This document shows, one piece after another, positions 7,712 to 14,075 of a stretch of 14,075 nucleotides of DNA. The stretch comes from Deltaproteobacteria bacterium UBA4427 (GTDB lineage: Bacteria > Myxococcota_A > UBA9160 > UBA4427). A model generated the notes under the pieces. That model ran no database searches, was not told where the DNA came from, and saw only the letters and a program-made list of their open reading frames with translations. The first letter of the stretch is position 1, and the number at the start of each line of letters is the position of its first letter. The position numbers and the translations under genes were made by a program. The stretch covers positions 1 to 14,075 of the forward strand of contig DGPZ01000018.1 of assembly GCA_002390675.1 (NCBI GenBank), written 5' to 3'.

Positions 7712-8074
7712 CTACACTAGCGGTCGAGCGAAGCTCAGTTCGTGACTGTCGGGGTCGCGTAAATGAAAATACCGCTCGCCCCAAGGCGCATCGCGCGGCG
7801 AGAATTCTGGCGTAAAACCAGCCTTCAGTACGATCGAATGCATCTCGTCGACATCAGCGACGTAGAAGATTGCGCGCCCCCAACCTGCAACATCGATCGA
7901 TGCGTCACGTGCGTCAAGGTTGAGGTATCCGCCGCTGCCCACGCGGTAGCTCGTGAAGTCAGCATCTTCGCCGCCGTATAGACGCTCGAATCCGAGTGCT
8001 TCATAGAAGCGGACGGAGCGAGGCATGTCGGCGACGACGAGTGTGAGTGCGCTGATCGATTCAAGTTGAGTCAT
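7712..8074 (-). CDS. Small VOC-superfamily protein (glyoxalase/bleomycin-resistance type)
   Basis: 120 aa, one VOC domain of the usual length: ISALTLVVADMPRSVRFYEALGF (residues 7-29), GGYLNLDAR (48-56), GRAIFYVADVDEMHS (66-80) and the closing YFHLRDPDSHELSFA (102-116). The closing Glu112 is where the last metal ligand sits, but the first ligand position carries Ala9 instead of His, so metal binding by the standard set is doubtful; it may bind a ligand or use another site. ATG 8074 is preceded by AGGG with a short spacer. It stands alone: 197 bp of empty sequence separates it from the SnoaL-like gene, which it faces. Confidence 0.82.
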   Translation of the reverse strand: MTQLESISALTLVVADMPRSVRFYEALGFERLYGGEDADFTSYRVGSGGYLNLDARDASIDVAGWGRAIFYVADVDEMHSIVLKAGFTPEFSPRDAPWGERYFHLRDPDSHELSFARPLV

Positions 8075-8171
8075 AGATCCCTAAGCATAATGGGAGGTAG
8101 CCTCTCAGGAACTCTCGGTCGGTCGATCGGTGGAAAGAGCGGCAACTTTTTCAAGAGAAAGAGGAGAGAAA

Positions 8172-8221
8172 CGGTGAGCCAGCGGGGACTCGAACCCCGG
8201 ACCGTGAGATTAAAAGTCTCC
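8172..8221 (-). repeat. Left copy of tRNA-Lys 3' half (candidate att site)
   Basis: 50 bp identical at 45 positions to 13811-13860, covering anticodon arm, variable loop, T arm and acceptor 3' strand of tRNA-Lys(TTT). Four of the five differences fall in the anticodon stem and compensate each other, keeping the pairing (GAGA/TCTC here, AGGA/TCCT on the right). Confidence 0.75.
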
Positions 8222-8251
8222 TTTTGAGCCTTATGCCGGTTTCGCTGGACT
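8175..8251 (-). pseudogene. tRNA-Lys-like sequence with non-canonical 5' half
   Basis: Read on the minus strand, the 3' part is a normal tRNA: anticodon loop CTTTTAA (anticodon TTT), T arm with TTCGAGT and discriminator A; CCA is not encoded, as in the intact copy. The 5' part is abnormal: the acceptor can pair at only five of seven positions, one of them G-T, and 23 nt instead of 19 separate acceptor and anticodon stems, with no standard D arm (best is AACC/GGCT with one mismatch). I read it as a tRNA fragment left at an integration site; an unusual functional tRNA is less likely. The conserved anticodon stem speaks for a once functional origin. Confidence 0.55.
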
Positions 8252-8376
8252 ACTGCTGAATACACAAAAGGCCTTATTTACTGGCACTTACGGAGAACAT
8301 CATGACCTGTGATTACTCTGAGGTGCATCGCGATAGCGTTCCTAATGCGTTCCGAACACAGGCCAACAGGAATCCG

Positions 8377-8673
8377 ATGCCCCGACTGACAAAGACCCGG
8401 ATCGACAAGCTGAAGCCGGATCCCAGCCGCGAGATCTTCGTGTGGTGTACCGACCCTCGTCGATTTGGACTTCGGATCTTTCCCACTGGCCGAAAGACCT
8501 TCGTCATCCAATACGGCCGGGACGGACGGACCCGCCGCTACGCAATCGGAACCTTCGGACTTCCCTACGCTTTGAAGGCCCCAACCAATCCATCCACCAA
8601 CGCCAAGCAGTCATCCTTCGCAACGACTCCCTCATCAACCGCCGCCTCCATGCCTGCAAGAGTGCGCGCATAA
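8377..8673 (+). pseudogene. Tyrosine-recombinase integrase, N-terminal fragment
   Basis: The frame from ATG 8377 (AGGAA ribosome site at 8368-8372) begins with the arm-DNA-binding domain of phage/island integrases (DUF4102 type): LTKTRIDKLKP (4-14), then RRFGLRIFPTGRKTFVIQY (28-46) and GRDGRTRRYAIGTFG (47-61), matching the usual GLR-x-x-P-x-GRK-x-F and GR-x-RR-x-x-x-G blocks. Intact family members have about 400 aa with a core domain and R-H-R-Y catalytic residues; here likeness ends near 8562. The remaining 36 codons or so are merely the antisense of the SMC-like ATPase gene. The product, if made, would lack catalysis. An in-frame ATG at 8302 exists but adds residues with no family likeness. 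The lost core indicates a deletion fused to the ATPase gene end. Confidence 0.75.
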
Positions 8674-11600
8674 ACGTCGGAGATACCGAGCCGCGGCCTC
8701 GAATCAATGTGGCCGCGCTCTTCAAAGAACACGAAGAGATCCGCTCTGTTCTTTTTCCGGAACGACTTGACCCGATCGTCGGTCGGGTCGTCAATGATTC
8801 CGAGCATCGTTTCCGCCTCGCCCCCAACCACGCCAATCAACTCTTGGAGCACCGGCATGAACTTGCCGGTCACCGCCCCGCTCTCCTCTAGTGCTTGTGA
8901 GTCAACAGGCTTGCCCCAGCCTACCGACACGGCGCGTTGTATTTCGCGTCCGCCATCGCACAAGGCGTCGAGGCGCTTGCACGCTTGTGGCGTCAACAAC
9001 TTCTCCGCCCTACCCAACTTTGAGAACGAGATCCACTTGCCGACCGTATCTATTTTGTACTTCGCAAGGAGCTCGTGGAGCAATGAAAGATCGTCTCGCA
9101 ACAGGTGGAACAGATGCAGCGCTTCGATCGGCGCGTGAATCCGAGCCGGCGCGACTCCGAGTGCCACGCCATATTGTTCGGGCGTCATGCCTTCGGGTTT
9201 CGGGACGGTTGCGCGTCGGGGAAGTTTCAGCTCATCGATGCTCTTGACCGCCGCCTGATCCCATCGGATGCGCCCGATATCGATGACGGCCGGCACCATT
9301 GCGGTATCTGACCGGGCCGCGGCAATCCAAGCGGCGACGTCAGCCGGGTTCGAGGTCAAGTAGAAGATCTGTCGTCCATCGGCAGCGAGCACGGCCAAGG
9401 CTTCGGCCACCGCCAGGAATCGTTCGGGGTCAGAGGTACTCAACGCCTCGTCGAGTATCAACGGGATGCTCGGCCCACGTTCGGCACTCGTCGCAAAGGC
9501 CAACCTCACAGCGAGTAGCAATTGAATTCGAGTGCCCTCGGAGAGCTGCGCAAGTTCGAGAAGGTCCCGCATCGTAGTACTGCGCGCGCGGAATCCACCG
9601 TCGTCGCCGTCGCCAAGTATCAGTTCGAAGGCATTATGCGTGAACGCTGCGAAGTACTGCATCGCACGTTCGAGAACGACCGGCCGGCTCGCCCTTTCGT
9701 GGTCCTCGTCGACCCGCCCGAGCAGAAAGCTTCCGGCCGCCGCCAGCTCGGCCTTCTCGCCCGCTTCGAGCAAGACGCCGCGCTGTATCGCCACTTCGGC
9801 GAGCGCGGACTCAACGTCGCTTCCTTCAATTGCGCTTTTGACGCGCTGCTCGATCGCACCGATTTCTTGATCGACTTCGCTCAGCGCGCTGCTCTTCGCC
9901 GTCGCGGCATCACGGCGCTGGTTCAGCTGATCTTCGCCGAGCGCAACGAGCTCGGCGTGCTCCTCGAGCCTAGACTCCAGCTCGCTAAGGAGTCGCTGAT
10001 CGCCTTCTTGCTCTTTTTTGAGCGTGGTGTACGCCGGCAGCTCTTCGAGCAGGGCATCGAGCTGACGACGGTTTCCGGCGGCCAGGCCTCGCTCTTCGTA
10101 GAACGCTTCGATCTGTTCATCGAGTGTCGCCAGCCGCGCCTGCTCGCTATCCAGATCCGATTTCGCCGTCGTGAGCTGTTCGACGGCGGTGGTATAGCTA
10201 TCGAGCCTGTGCTCAAGCGCTTTGAGTTGAGCGGCTCGCTCCGCGTTGTCTGCCGCGGCGTCGTAGCCATGGGCGCTCAGCAAACTGTCAATCGCCTCAC
10301 GCGGGCCATCGAGTTCGCCCTCAAGATGCTCGACCTCCGCCTTCTCACTATCAAGCGCTGCGGTCGCAACCAGATGCTGGCGACACCTCGCCGCGATCTC
10401 ATGTAGCGCCAAGTCATCTTCGAGTTCGATTCCGATTTCGGCCAACAGCGTCTCGCGCTCACCGTCGGTAACACTCTCCGAAGTTTCATGTTCTCTGAGC
10501 TGTGCGGCGAGCAGCTCTAGTCGGGCTTCGGCGGCGTCACCTAACAACGCGTTACTGAGTCGGCCGTCAAGTTCACGCAACAACGTTCGCACGTGTTCGG
10601 GCGACCAATCTTCGGGACGACCGAGTTTCAGTTCGCCGAAACGCTGGGAATAACGATGGCGTTCATCACTTCCGTCTCGGGAACCGCGCGGCAAGGCGAA
10701 CAGGCCCACAACGATCCCCATGCAGGCACCCGCGAGCAAGAGCCAGTAGGGATGATGCAATGCCGACAGTGCGAAACCCAAAAGCCCGATCACAAAGGCC
10801 GTAACAACCATCCATGCTGGGACCGCGTCTCCCGCGGCAACTGGCGCAGCCAGCCAATCGCGAAGCGTGCCCGCACCAGCCTCTAGCTGCCTAGCGTCAT
10901 CAGTCGTCTTGCGGCCCTGAAGCGCCGCGATCTCTTGCTCGAGCGCCACCCGCGTTGCGCGCTCACTTTCGCGTTTACGCAGGAGCTTTTCTGTTAGCCC
11001 GAGAGCCTCTGCTGAGACATCGGGTACCGCGTCGAGTGCCACGCCGCCGGCCAACGCCCTCTTCGTACTCTCTACCGTCGCAGCCGCTGCGTTCCGCCTA
11101 GTCCGCGCACCTGAGAGCGAATCCCATATTCCCGACAGCTTCGCAAGACGCGTCGAGGCGGCCTCGAGATCACTCCGACTAAGCAACTGGTCGTCCAGCC
11201 CTGATTCGGCGATGGTGGCTCGGTGTTCTTCGATCCGTCCCTCGAACTCCTTAACCTTCTCCGCGAATCCTCTGCCATTCTCCGTGAGTTGATCTATCCG
11301 CTCACCGTCTGTAGCGGATACCCGCGCAACCTCTGCCGGAAGCCGATCGAGTGATTCGCCGACTAAGCTCAATCCGCGGCGCAGACCCGCAAGCTTCAGC
11401 GCGTCGTCAATCTTCGGGATGAGTCGCTCCGCCACTTTGGCCGCTTCTGCGTCGGCGCGAAGGTCTACAAGTCTCTGCTCAGCAGCAGCAAGCTCTCGCT
11501 GATCTCGGCATACGCGCTTGTATGCGTCCTGCGCGGATTTGAAGGCCTTGCGCTCGCTGTTGCCAAAGCGTGAATTGAGCTCGAAGTGCTTCTTGCTCAC

Positions 11601-12014
11601 CTCGCTCAAGTCGTAGCCGCCTGACATGGCCACTCGGATTTCTCTGGCGATGGCTTGATCGGCAGAGTTGTCGCTGAGCAGAAGGTCGCTGACGCCCAGC
11701 GTGTAGCACTGCTCTAGATGCGCGGGGGGCAGAGCCGGAGCCTCGGCGTTGCTGTCATCAACGACCCAATTGACACCGCCTCCATCCCGGCTTGCTTCAA
11801 TATGCCGCTCGCCGTCTTTCCAGACGGACCGAATTTCGAGGCTCTTTGAAGGATGCGCGCTCGGCCACAGTGTGGCCGCCACTGCATTTCTAAACGACGT
11901 CTTGCCCGAGCCGTTCGGCCCGATCACGATGTTAATCCCCGGCGACAACTCCTCGATCGTGAACTCGGGATCGATGCCCGGAACACGCTTCAGTCGTATG
12001 CGTTCAAGCTTCAC
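8565..12014 (-). CDS. SMC/Rad50-like ATPase, YhaN type, with membrane hairpin and C-terminal extension
   Basis: 1149 aa ABC-type ATPase, predicted partner of the metallophosphoesterase encoded just upstream, as in SbcCD and YhaN/YhaO pairs that cut or process DNA ends. Walker A is GPNGSGKTS (32-40). Alpha-helical, Glu/Ala/Arg-rich coiled-coil stretches run about 160-395 and 455-770. Between them is a two-segment membrane hairpin (about 400-419 and 423-441); no CXXC zinc hook is seen. The ABC signature LSEGTRIQL is at 824-832, Walker B PLILDE at 851-856, D-loop STSD just after, and the switch reads YLTS. After about 890 comes a 260-residue extension I do not recognise. The GTG start at 12014 overlaps the phosphoesterase TGA (GTGA), so the genes are coupled. 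The stop codon lies in sequence shared with the integrase stub, so the last residues may be a fusion product. Repair or anti-phage defence are both possible; the extension argues for a specialised role. Confidence 0.88.
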   Translation of the reverse strand: MKLERIRLKRVPGIDPEFTIEELSPGINIVIGPNGSGKTSFRNAVAATLWPSAHPSKSLEIRSVWKDGERHIEASRDGGGVNWVVDDSNAEAPALPPAHLEQCYTLGVSDLLLSDNSADQAIAREIRVAMSGGYDLSEVSKKHFELNSRFGNSERKAFKSAQDAYKRVCRDQRELAAAEQRLVDLRADAEAAKVAERLIPKIDDALKLAGLRRGLSLVGESLDRLPAEVARVSATDGERIDQLTENGRGFAEKVKEFEGRIEEHRATIAESGLDDQLLSRSDLEAASTRLAKLSGIWDSLSGARTRRNAAAATVESTKRALAGGVALDAVPDVSAEALGLTEKLLRKRESERATRVALEQEIAALQGRKTTDDARQLEAGAGTLRDWLAAPVAAGDAVPAWMVVTAFVIGLLGFALSALHHPYWLLLAGACMGIVVGLFALPRGSRDGSDERHRYSQRFGELKLGRPEDWSPEHVRTLLRELDGRLSNALLGDAAEARLELLAAQLREHETSESVTDGERETLLAEIGIELEDDLALHEIAARCRQHLVATAALDSEKAEVEHLEGELDGPREAIDSLLSAHGYDAAADNAERAAQLKALEHRLDSYTTAVEQLTTAKSDLDSEQARLATLDEQIEAFYEERGLAAGNRRQLDALLEELPAYTTLKKEQEGDQRLLSELESRLEEHAELVALGEDQLNQRRDAATAKSSALSEVDQEIGAIEQRVKSAIEGSDVESALAEVAIQRGVLLEAGEKAELAAAGSFLLGRVDEDHERASRPVVLERAMQYFAAFTHNAFELILGDGDDGGFRARSTTMRDLLELAQLSEGTRIQLLLAVRLAFATSAERGPSIPLILDEALSTSDPERFLAVAEALAVLAADGRQIFYLTSNPADVAAWIAAARSDTAMVPAVIDIGRIRWDQAAVKSIDELKLPRRATVPKPEGMTPEQYGVALGVAPARIHAPIEALHLFHLLRDDLSLLHELLAKYKIDTVGKWISFSKLGRAEKLLTPQACKRLDALCDGGREIQRAVSVGWGKPVDSQALEESGAVTGKFMPVLQELIGVVGGEAETMLGIIDDPTDDRVKSFRKKNRADLFVFFEERGHIDSRPRLGISDVYARTLAGMEAAVDEGVVAKDDCLALVDGLVGAFKA

Positions 12015-13345
12015 GTCGTGCCCCCGTCCCCGCGTTGAGCAAGCAGTTCTTCGAGGGCCTGCATACCGGCGCTGAGCAAGAGCTTCCGCGTGCGCTCATC
12101 AGGCGACACCAAGGCATCATCGTCGTCGTCGTCGTCGACCGCGCCAGCAGAAAACCTGCTCGCGTCCTCAAGTGTCCCGCGCGCTTCCGCTACCAGTTGA
12201 GCGCACTCTGGTCCACCGCTCTGCAGCGCAAGTACGCGGTGCGCAAGCAGCCCTGGAATATCTTTCGTTTCGGCCAACCGCGCCAGATCGAATGCCGGTG
12301 CTGCCTCGTCGATGATCTTTTCAACGAAATACACAACGGAGCCGAAAGTGCGCGTGAGCTTGCCGATGCCTTCGCTCTCGGCAGCTTGCCTAAGTTTTCT
12401 ATGGCTCGCAGAACGGCCTATCAAATTCAGGCGGCATCCTACAAGGCGCGTGACGCCGAGTGACATTTCGATGCGCTGGTGAATGGTCTCCATGCCGGCG
12501 ATCAGGAGCGCGGAAAGCGCGTCTTCTATGTCGTCCGACGGCATGTCTCCTATCTCGTCGACGGAGACGGACTCGGCTTCCCAGCGGAGCGGAGCTAGCG
12601 GTACATGCTCGAGGACAACCTGCCCATCTTCAGAAATTCGCGCGAGCCAGGGTCCGCGCAGCCCAGCTTCGCCGGCGTCGAGACCAACAAGAGATCCGAG
12701 GTAGCCCACCGGTCGCGGGCCGCTCAAGTCCGACGGCGAATGCACATGTCCGAGTAGCCAGGCGGTGCCTGGCGCATCTTCGAATGAACGACGTGGCACA
12801 GGTGCATAGGGGCCGCTCGTCTTATCAAGGTCGCAGTGCAGCAGGCCAACAGTTGGAATACTGGAATCGCGATCCCTCGGAACCTCATCAAGTGGGTTAC
12901 GACGCTCCTGTTTTTCGTGGAAGGACCAGCCTAAGACGCACAGCTTTGCACCCGAAGCGGCCTCGATCTCGACGTGCTCCCACTTCGCCCCGCGGCCGAT
13001 CAGTTTGAACTCGGGCAACTGGTCGGCGAGCCGTGGCAGCGCAAGAACGTCGTGGTTACCAGCGACGCCGACGACAGAGATTCCAGCGTCGACAAGACGA
13101 CGTACACCGCGCTCAAGATGACCGTAGGCCTCGAACCGATCTTCGAGCCGTTCCACCACATCACCGGCGAGCGCGACTGCATCGATATCGTTTGCCAACG
13201 CCCACTCGACTGCGGTTTGCCACGCAGCCGCAGGCGTAAGTTCGTGGATACCAATACCTAGATCATCGACGCGGTCGGAGAGGCGGCTGGGACGCCTCCC
13301 CAGATGAATGTCGCCAACGCACATCAGCCTAAAATCGTTGCCCAT
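12011..13345 (-). CDS. SbcD/Mre11-like metallophosphoesterase (DNA exonuclease family)
   Basis: 444 aa from ATG 13345. Calcineurin-like phosphoesterase motifs appear in order: GDIH (11-14), GDVVE (61-65), GNHD (96-99), LLHCD (168-172) and GHVH (199-202), giving a complete two-metal site. By family knowledge it is a nuclease working with the SMC-like ATPase encoded next (GTGA overlap). The region after 255 corresponds to the capping/ATPase-binding part and ends in a helical tail. A run of seven Asp (404-410) interrupts the tail. Start: the frame is open upstream to a GTG at 13450, but the 35 extra residues are Arg/Cys-rich and lack family likeness; ATG 13345 puts the first beta strand at residues 5-10, as normal, with GGAG 12 nt upstream (rather far). 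It is the first gene of the operon; no promoter is evident. Confidence 0.88.
   Translation of the reverse strand: MGNDFRLMCVGDIHLGRRPSRLSDRVDDLGIGIHELTPAAAWQTAVEWALANDIDAVALAGDVVERLEDRFEAYGHLERGVRRLVDAGISVVGVAGNHDVLALPRLADQLPEFKLIGRGAKWEHVEIEAASGAKLCVLGWSFHEKQERRNPLDEVPRDRDSSIPTVGLLHCDLDKTSGPYAPVPRRSFEDAPGTAWLLGHVHSPSDLSGPRPVGYLGSLVGLDAGEAGLRGPWLARISEDGQVVLEHVPLAPLRWEAESVSVDEIGDMPSDDIEDALSALLIAGMETIHQRIEMSLGVTRLVGCRLNLIGRSASHRKLRQAAESEGIGKLTRTFGSVVYFVEKIIDEAAPAFDLARLAETKDIPGLLAHRVLALQSGGPECAQLVAEARGTLEDASRFSAGAVDDDDDDDALVSPDERTRKLLLSAGMQALEELLAQRGDGGTT
12116..12136. repeat. Trinucleotide repeat coding for seven aspartates
   Basis: Seven consecutive Asp codons on the minus strand (five GAC and two GAT) form a 21-bp simple repeat inside the phosphoesterase gene, in the acidic linker before its C-terminal helix. 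Such tracts can change copy number by slippage without breaking the frame. Confidence 0.8.
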
Positions 13346-13813
13346 CAGCCCGCTTCGCTCCAAAAGGTTGCCAATCGTACCTCGGGAAGGTGATGCTCGG
13401 CACCGGCACCATCGAAGTGCGCACGGATGACCGCGCAGTGTACGGGCCACTCTGCGGGTGCACCTAGCATGGTGTTCTCCGCGAGAGGAGCCAAACGGAA
13501 ACGGACCGTACCTGTCTCAGTGTGTCACCCACCCAGCTCAAAATTCGGAACGTGCGGCGATCAATGACCGAATTGTGGCATGGGCGGCAAAACCGGAGAC
13601 CAGGACTGATCGGGAAGAGCCACCTGGATTCAGTTGGATCACTCGGGCGACGCCAAAGAATCGATCGAGTCACGAGAAATATCCGCTCTCGACGATTCCG
13701 AACCAGCGATCCGATTCGATCGACAAAGTTCCCAAGAAGTCCCGAGGCCAAAAATGCCTCTCCTCCTGCCGGATAAGGAGTCGGTAAGCGCTTGGTTTAC
13801 ATGCATTTTTCGG
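13346..13813. other. Region between phosphoesterase start and tRNA-Lys without recognisable gene
   Basis: About 470 bp. It should contain the promoter of the minus-strand nuclease operon. Short plus-strand frames (for example 13458-13787) have no ribosome site, are rich in Arg/Ser/Pro and match no family I know. No hairpin terminator was found after the tRNA. Confidence 0.5.
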
Positions 13814-13860
13814 TGAGCCCGCGGGGACTCGAACCCCGGACCGTAGGATTAAAAGTCCTC
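13811..13860 (-). repeat. Right copy of tRNA-Lys 3' half (candidate att site)
   Basis: Partner of the repeat at 8172-8221, 45 of 50 bases equal, same orientation, about 5.6 kb apart. This copy lies within the intact tRNA-Lys gene, from 3 bp beyond its 3' end into the 5' strand of the anticodon stem. Confidence 0.75.
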
Positions 13861-13886
13861 TGCTCTACCAACTGAGCTACGGGCCC
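13814..13886 (-). tRNA. tRNA-Lys (anticodon TTT)
   Basis: 73-nt complete cloverleaf on the minus strand: acceptor GGGCCCG/CGGGCTC (one G-T pair), D arm GCTC-AGTTGGTA-GAGC, anticodon stem GAGGA/TCCTA around CTTTTAA (anticodon TTT, Lys; the outer G-A pair is a mismatch), variable loop CGGTC, T arm CGGGG-TTCGAGT-CCCCG and discriminator A. CCA is not encoded (ACCG follows), so the ends need CCA-adding enzyme. The 3' half is repeated at 8172-8221. Confidence 0.95.
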
Positions 13887-14075
13887 GGGCTTTGAATACC
13901 ATCCTGCTCGCGCCGAGTCGAGCCAATCTGGCCTCGAAATGCGCATCAATTTGAGTGTTTCTCGACTTCCTTCGCGACGACGACAATCGAGGTCGAGATG
14001 GACTCCAGCCCGCTCCGTCGATCTCCTGCTCCGTTCAGCGATTCTCGCGTGCACTTTCGCCTTTTTATTGCTTTT
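13887..14075. other. Upstream side of tRNA-Lys, no gene seen
   Basis: This short end region should hold the tRNA promoter (minus strand; a TATTCA element close to the 5' end could be a -10 box, no matching -35 is clear). No protein-coding frame with family likeness was found. Confidence 0.35.

Larger units (their letters stand above)
8172..13860. mobile_element. Probable remnant genomic island bounded by tRNA-Lys 3' repeats
   Basis: The segment runs between two same-orientation copies of the tRNA-Lys(TTT) 3' half (8172-8221 and 13811-13860). The intact tRNA gene is at the right end with its 3' end facing the interior, the geometry expected of an element inserted into a tRNA 3' end. A tyrosine-integrase fragment lies about 120 bp inside the left repeat. 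Content is otherwise an SbcD/SbcC-like operon and about 470 bp of empty sequence. No structural phage, plasmid or conjugation gene is present, so it would be a small or deleted element that cannot move with its own integrase. Independent tRNA genes with a coincidental integrase stub remain possible. Confidence 0.5.

Noticed and set aside
7110..7784. Minus-strand frame of 224 codons
   Set aside because: It is antisense to the SnoaL-like gene and to the end of the second VOC gene region; it has no ribosome site or family likeness.
8071..8265. Minus-strand frame of 64 codons over the left tRNA fragment
   Set aside because: The GSSPR-type peptide is the usual translation of a tRNA T arm; the sequence is a tRNA-Lys fragment, not a protein gene.
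9522..10406. Long plus-strand frame (294 codons) inside the ATPase gene
   Set aside because: It is fully antisense to the coiled-coil part of the SMC-like ATPase, which has clear Walker and signature motifs; the repetitive Glu/Ala/Arg codons keep the opposite strand open.
13346..13450. Longer phosphoesterase start at GTG 13450
   Set aside because: The 35 additional residues are Arg/Cys-rich and unlike the family, where the first beta strand with GD-x-H lies near the N-terminus; ATG 13345 fits better.
13458..13787. Plus-strand frame of 109 codons between the phosphoesterase gene and tRNA-Lys
   Set aside because: Composition is rich in Arg, Ser and Pro as in random high-GC frames, overlapping frames of similar length exist, and nothing matches an island gene such as an excisionase or regulator.
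13797..14054. Minus-strand frame of 85 codons over the tRNA-Lys gene
   Set aside because: The VAQLVEQ...VRGSSPRG stretch is the well-known spurious translation of tRNA genes.
1..14075. CRISPR arrays, IS-element ends, rRNA genes or a replication origin
   Set aside because: I looked for regularly spaced repeats, transposase frames with inverted ends, rRNA core sequences and iteron clusters and found none.

Overview
The window looks like a contig from an uncultured Gram-negative bacterium, most likely proteobacterial or a near relative. Signs are the moderately high GC content, Tat and lipoprotein export signals on a SoxCD-type sulfite dehydrogenase, many tightly coupled genes, and several oxidoreductase families common in environmental proteobacteria. 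The lineage is inference; no rRNA or marker gene is present.

Layout. (1) 1-1805, minus strand: a coupled pair, cytochrome c lipoprotein (SoxD-like) then molybdopterin sulfite dehydrogenase (SoxC-like, cut by the left edge); together they would oxidise sulfur in the periplasm and pass electrons to a c-type heme. (2) 1995-3274, minus: an FAD aromatic-hydroxylase-type monooxygenase preceded by a possible 22-codon leader ORF whose stop overlaps its start codon. (3) 3661-8074: small-molecule enzymes in divergent and convergent pairs: a protein made of two fused NTF2-like domains, a luciferase-like (LLM) flavin/F420 oxidoreductase, a VOC protein with a complete metal site coupled to an EthD-domain protein, a SnoaL-like NTF2 protein and a second VOC protein. 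This resembles a catabolic or detoxification cluster; the substrate cannot be told from sequence. A 20-bp inverted repeat lies between the divergent NTF2-fusion and LLM genes.

(4) 8172-13886: a probable remnant of an integrated element. It is flanked by two same-orientation copies of the 3' half of tRNA-Lys(TTT), 45 of 50 positions identical; the right copy is in an intact tRNA gene, the left is joined to a non-canonical 5' half. Inside the left end is a stub of a tyrosine integrase (arm-binding domain only), cut at the stop codon of the next gene. The cargo is a two-gene minus-strand operon: an SbcD/Mre11-like metallophosphoesterase and a 1149-residue SMC/YhaN-like ATPase with a membrane hairpin mid-coil and a 260-residue C-terminal extension of unknown kind. 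The pair is predicted to act as a DNA-processing nuclease, perhaps a repair or anti-phage module.

The most interesting part is this tRNA-bounded region. The defence role is inference.
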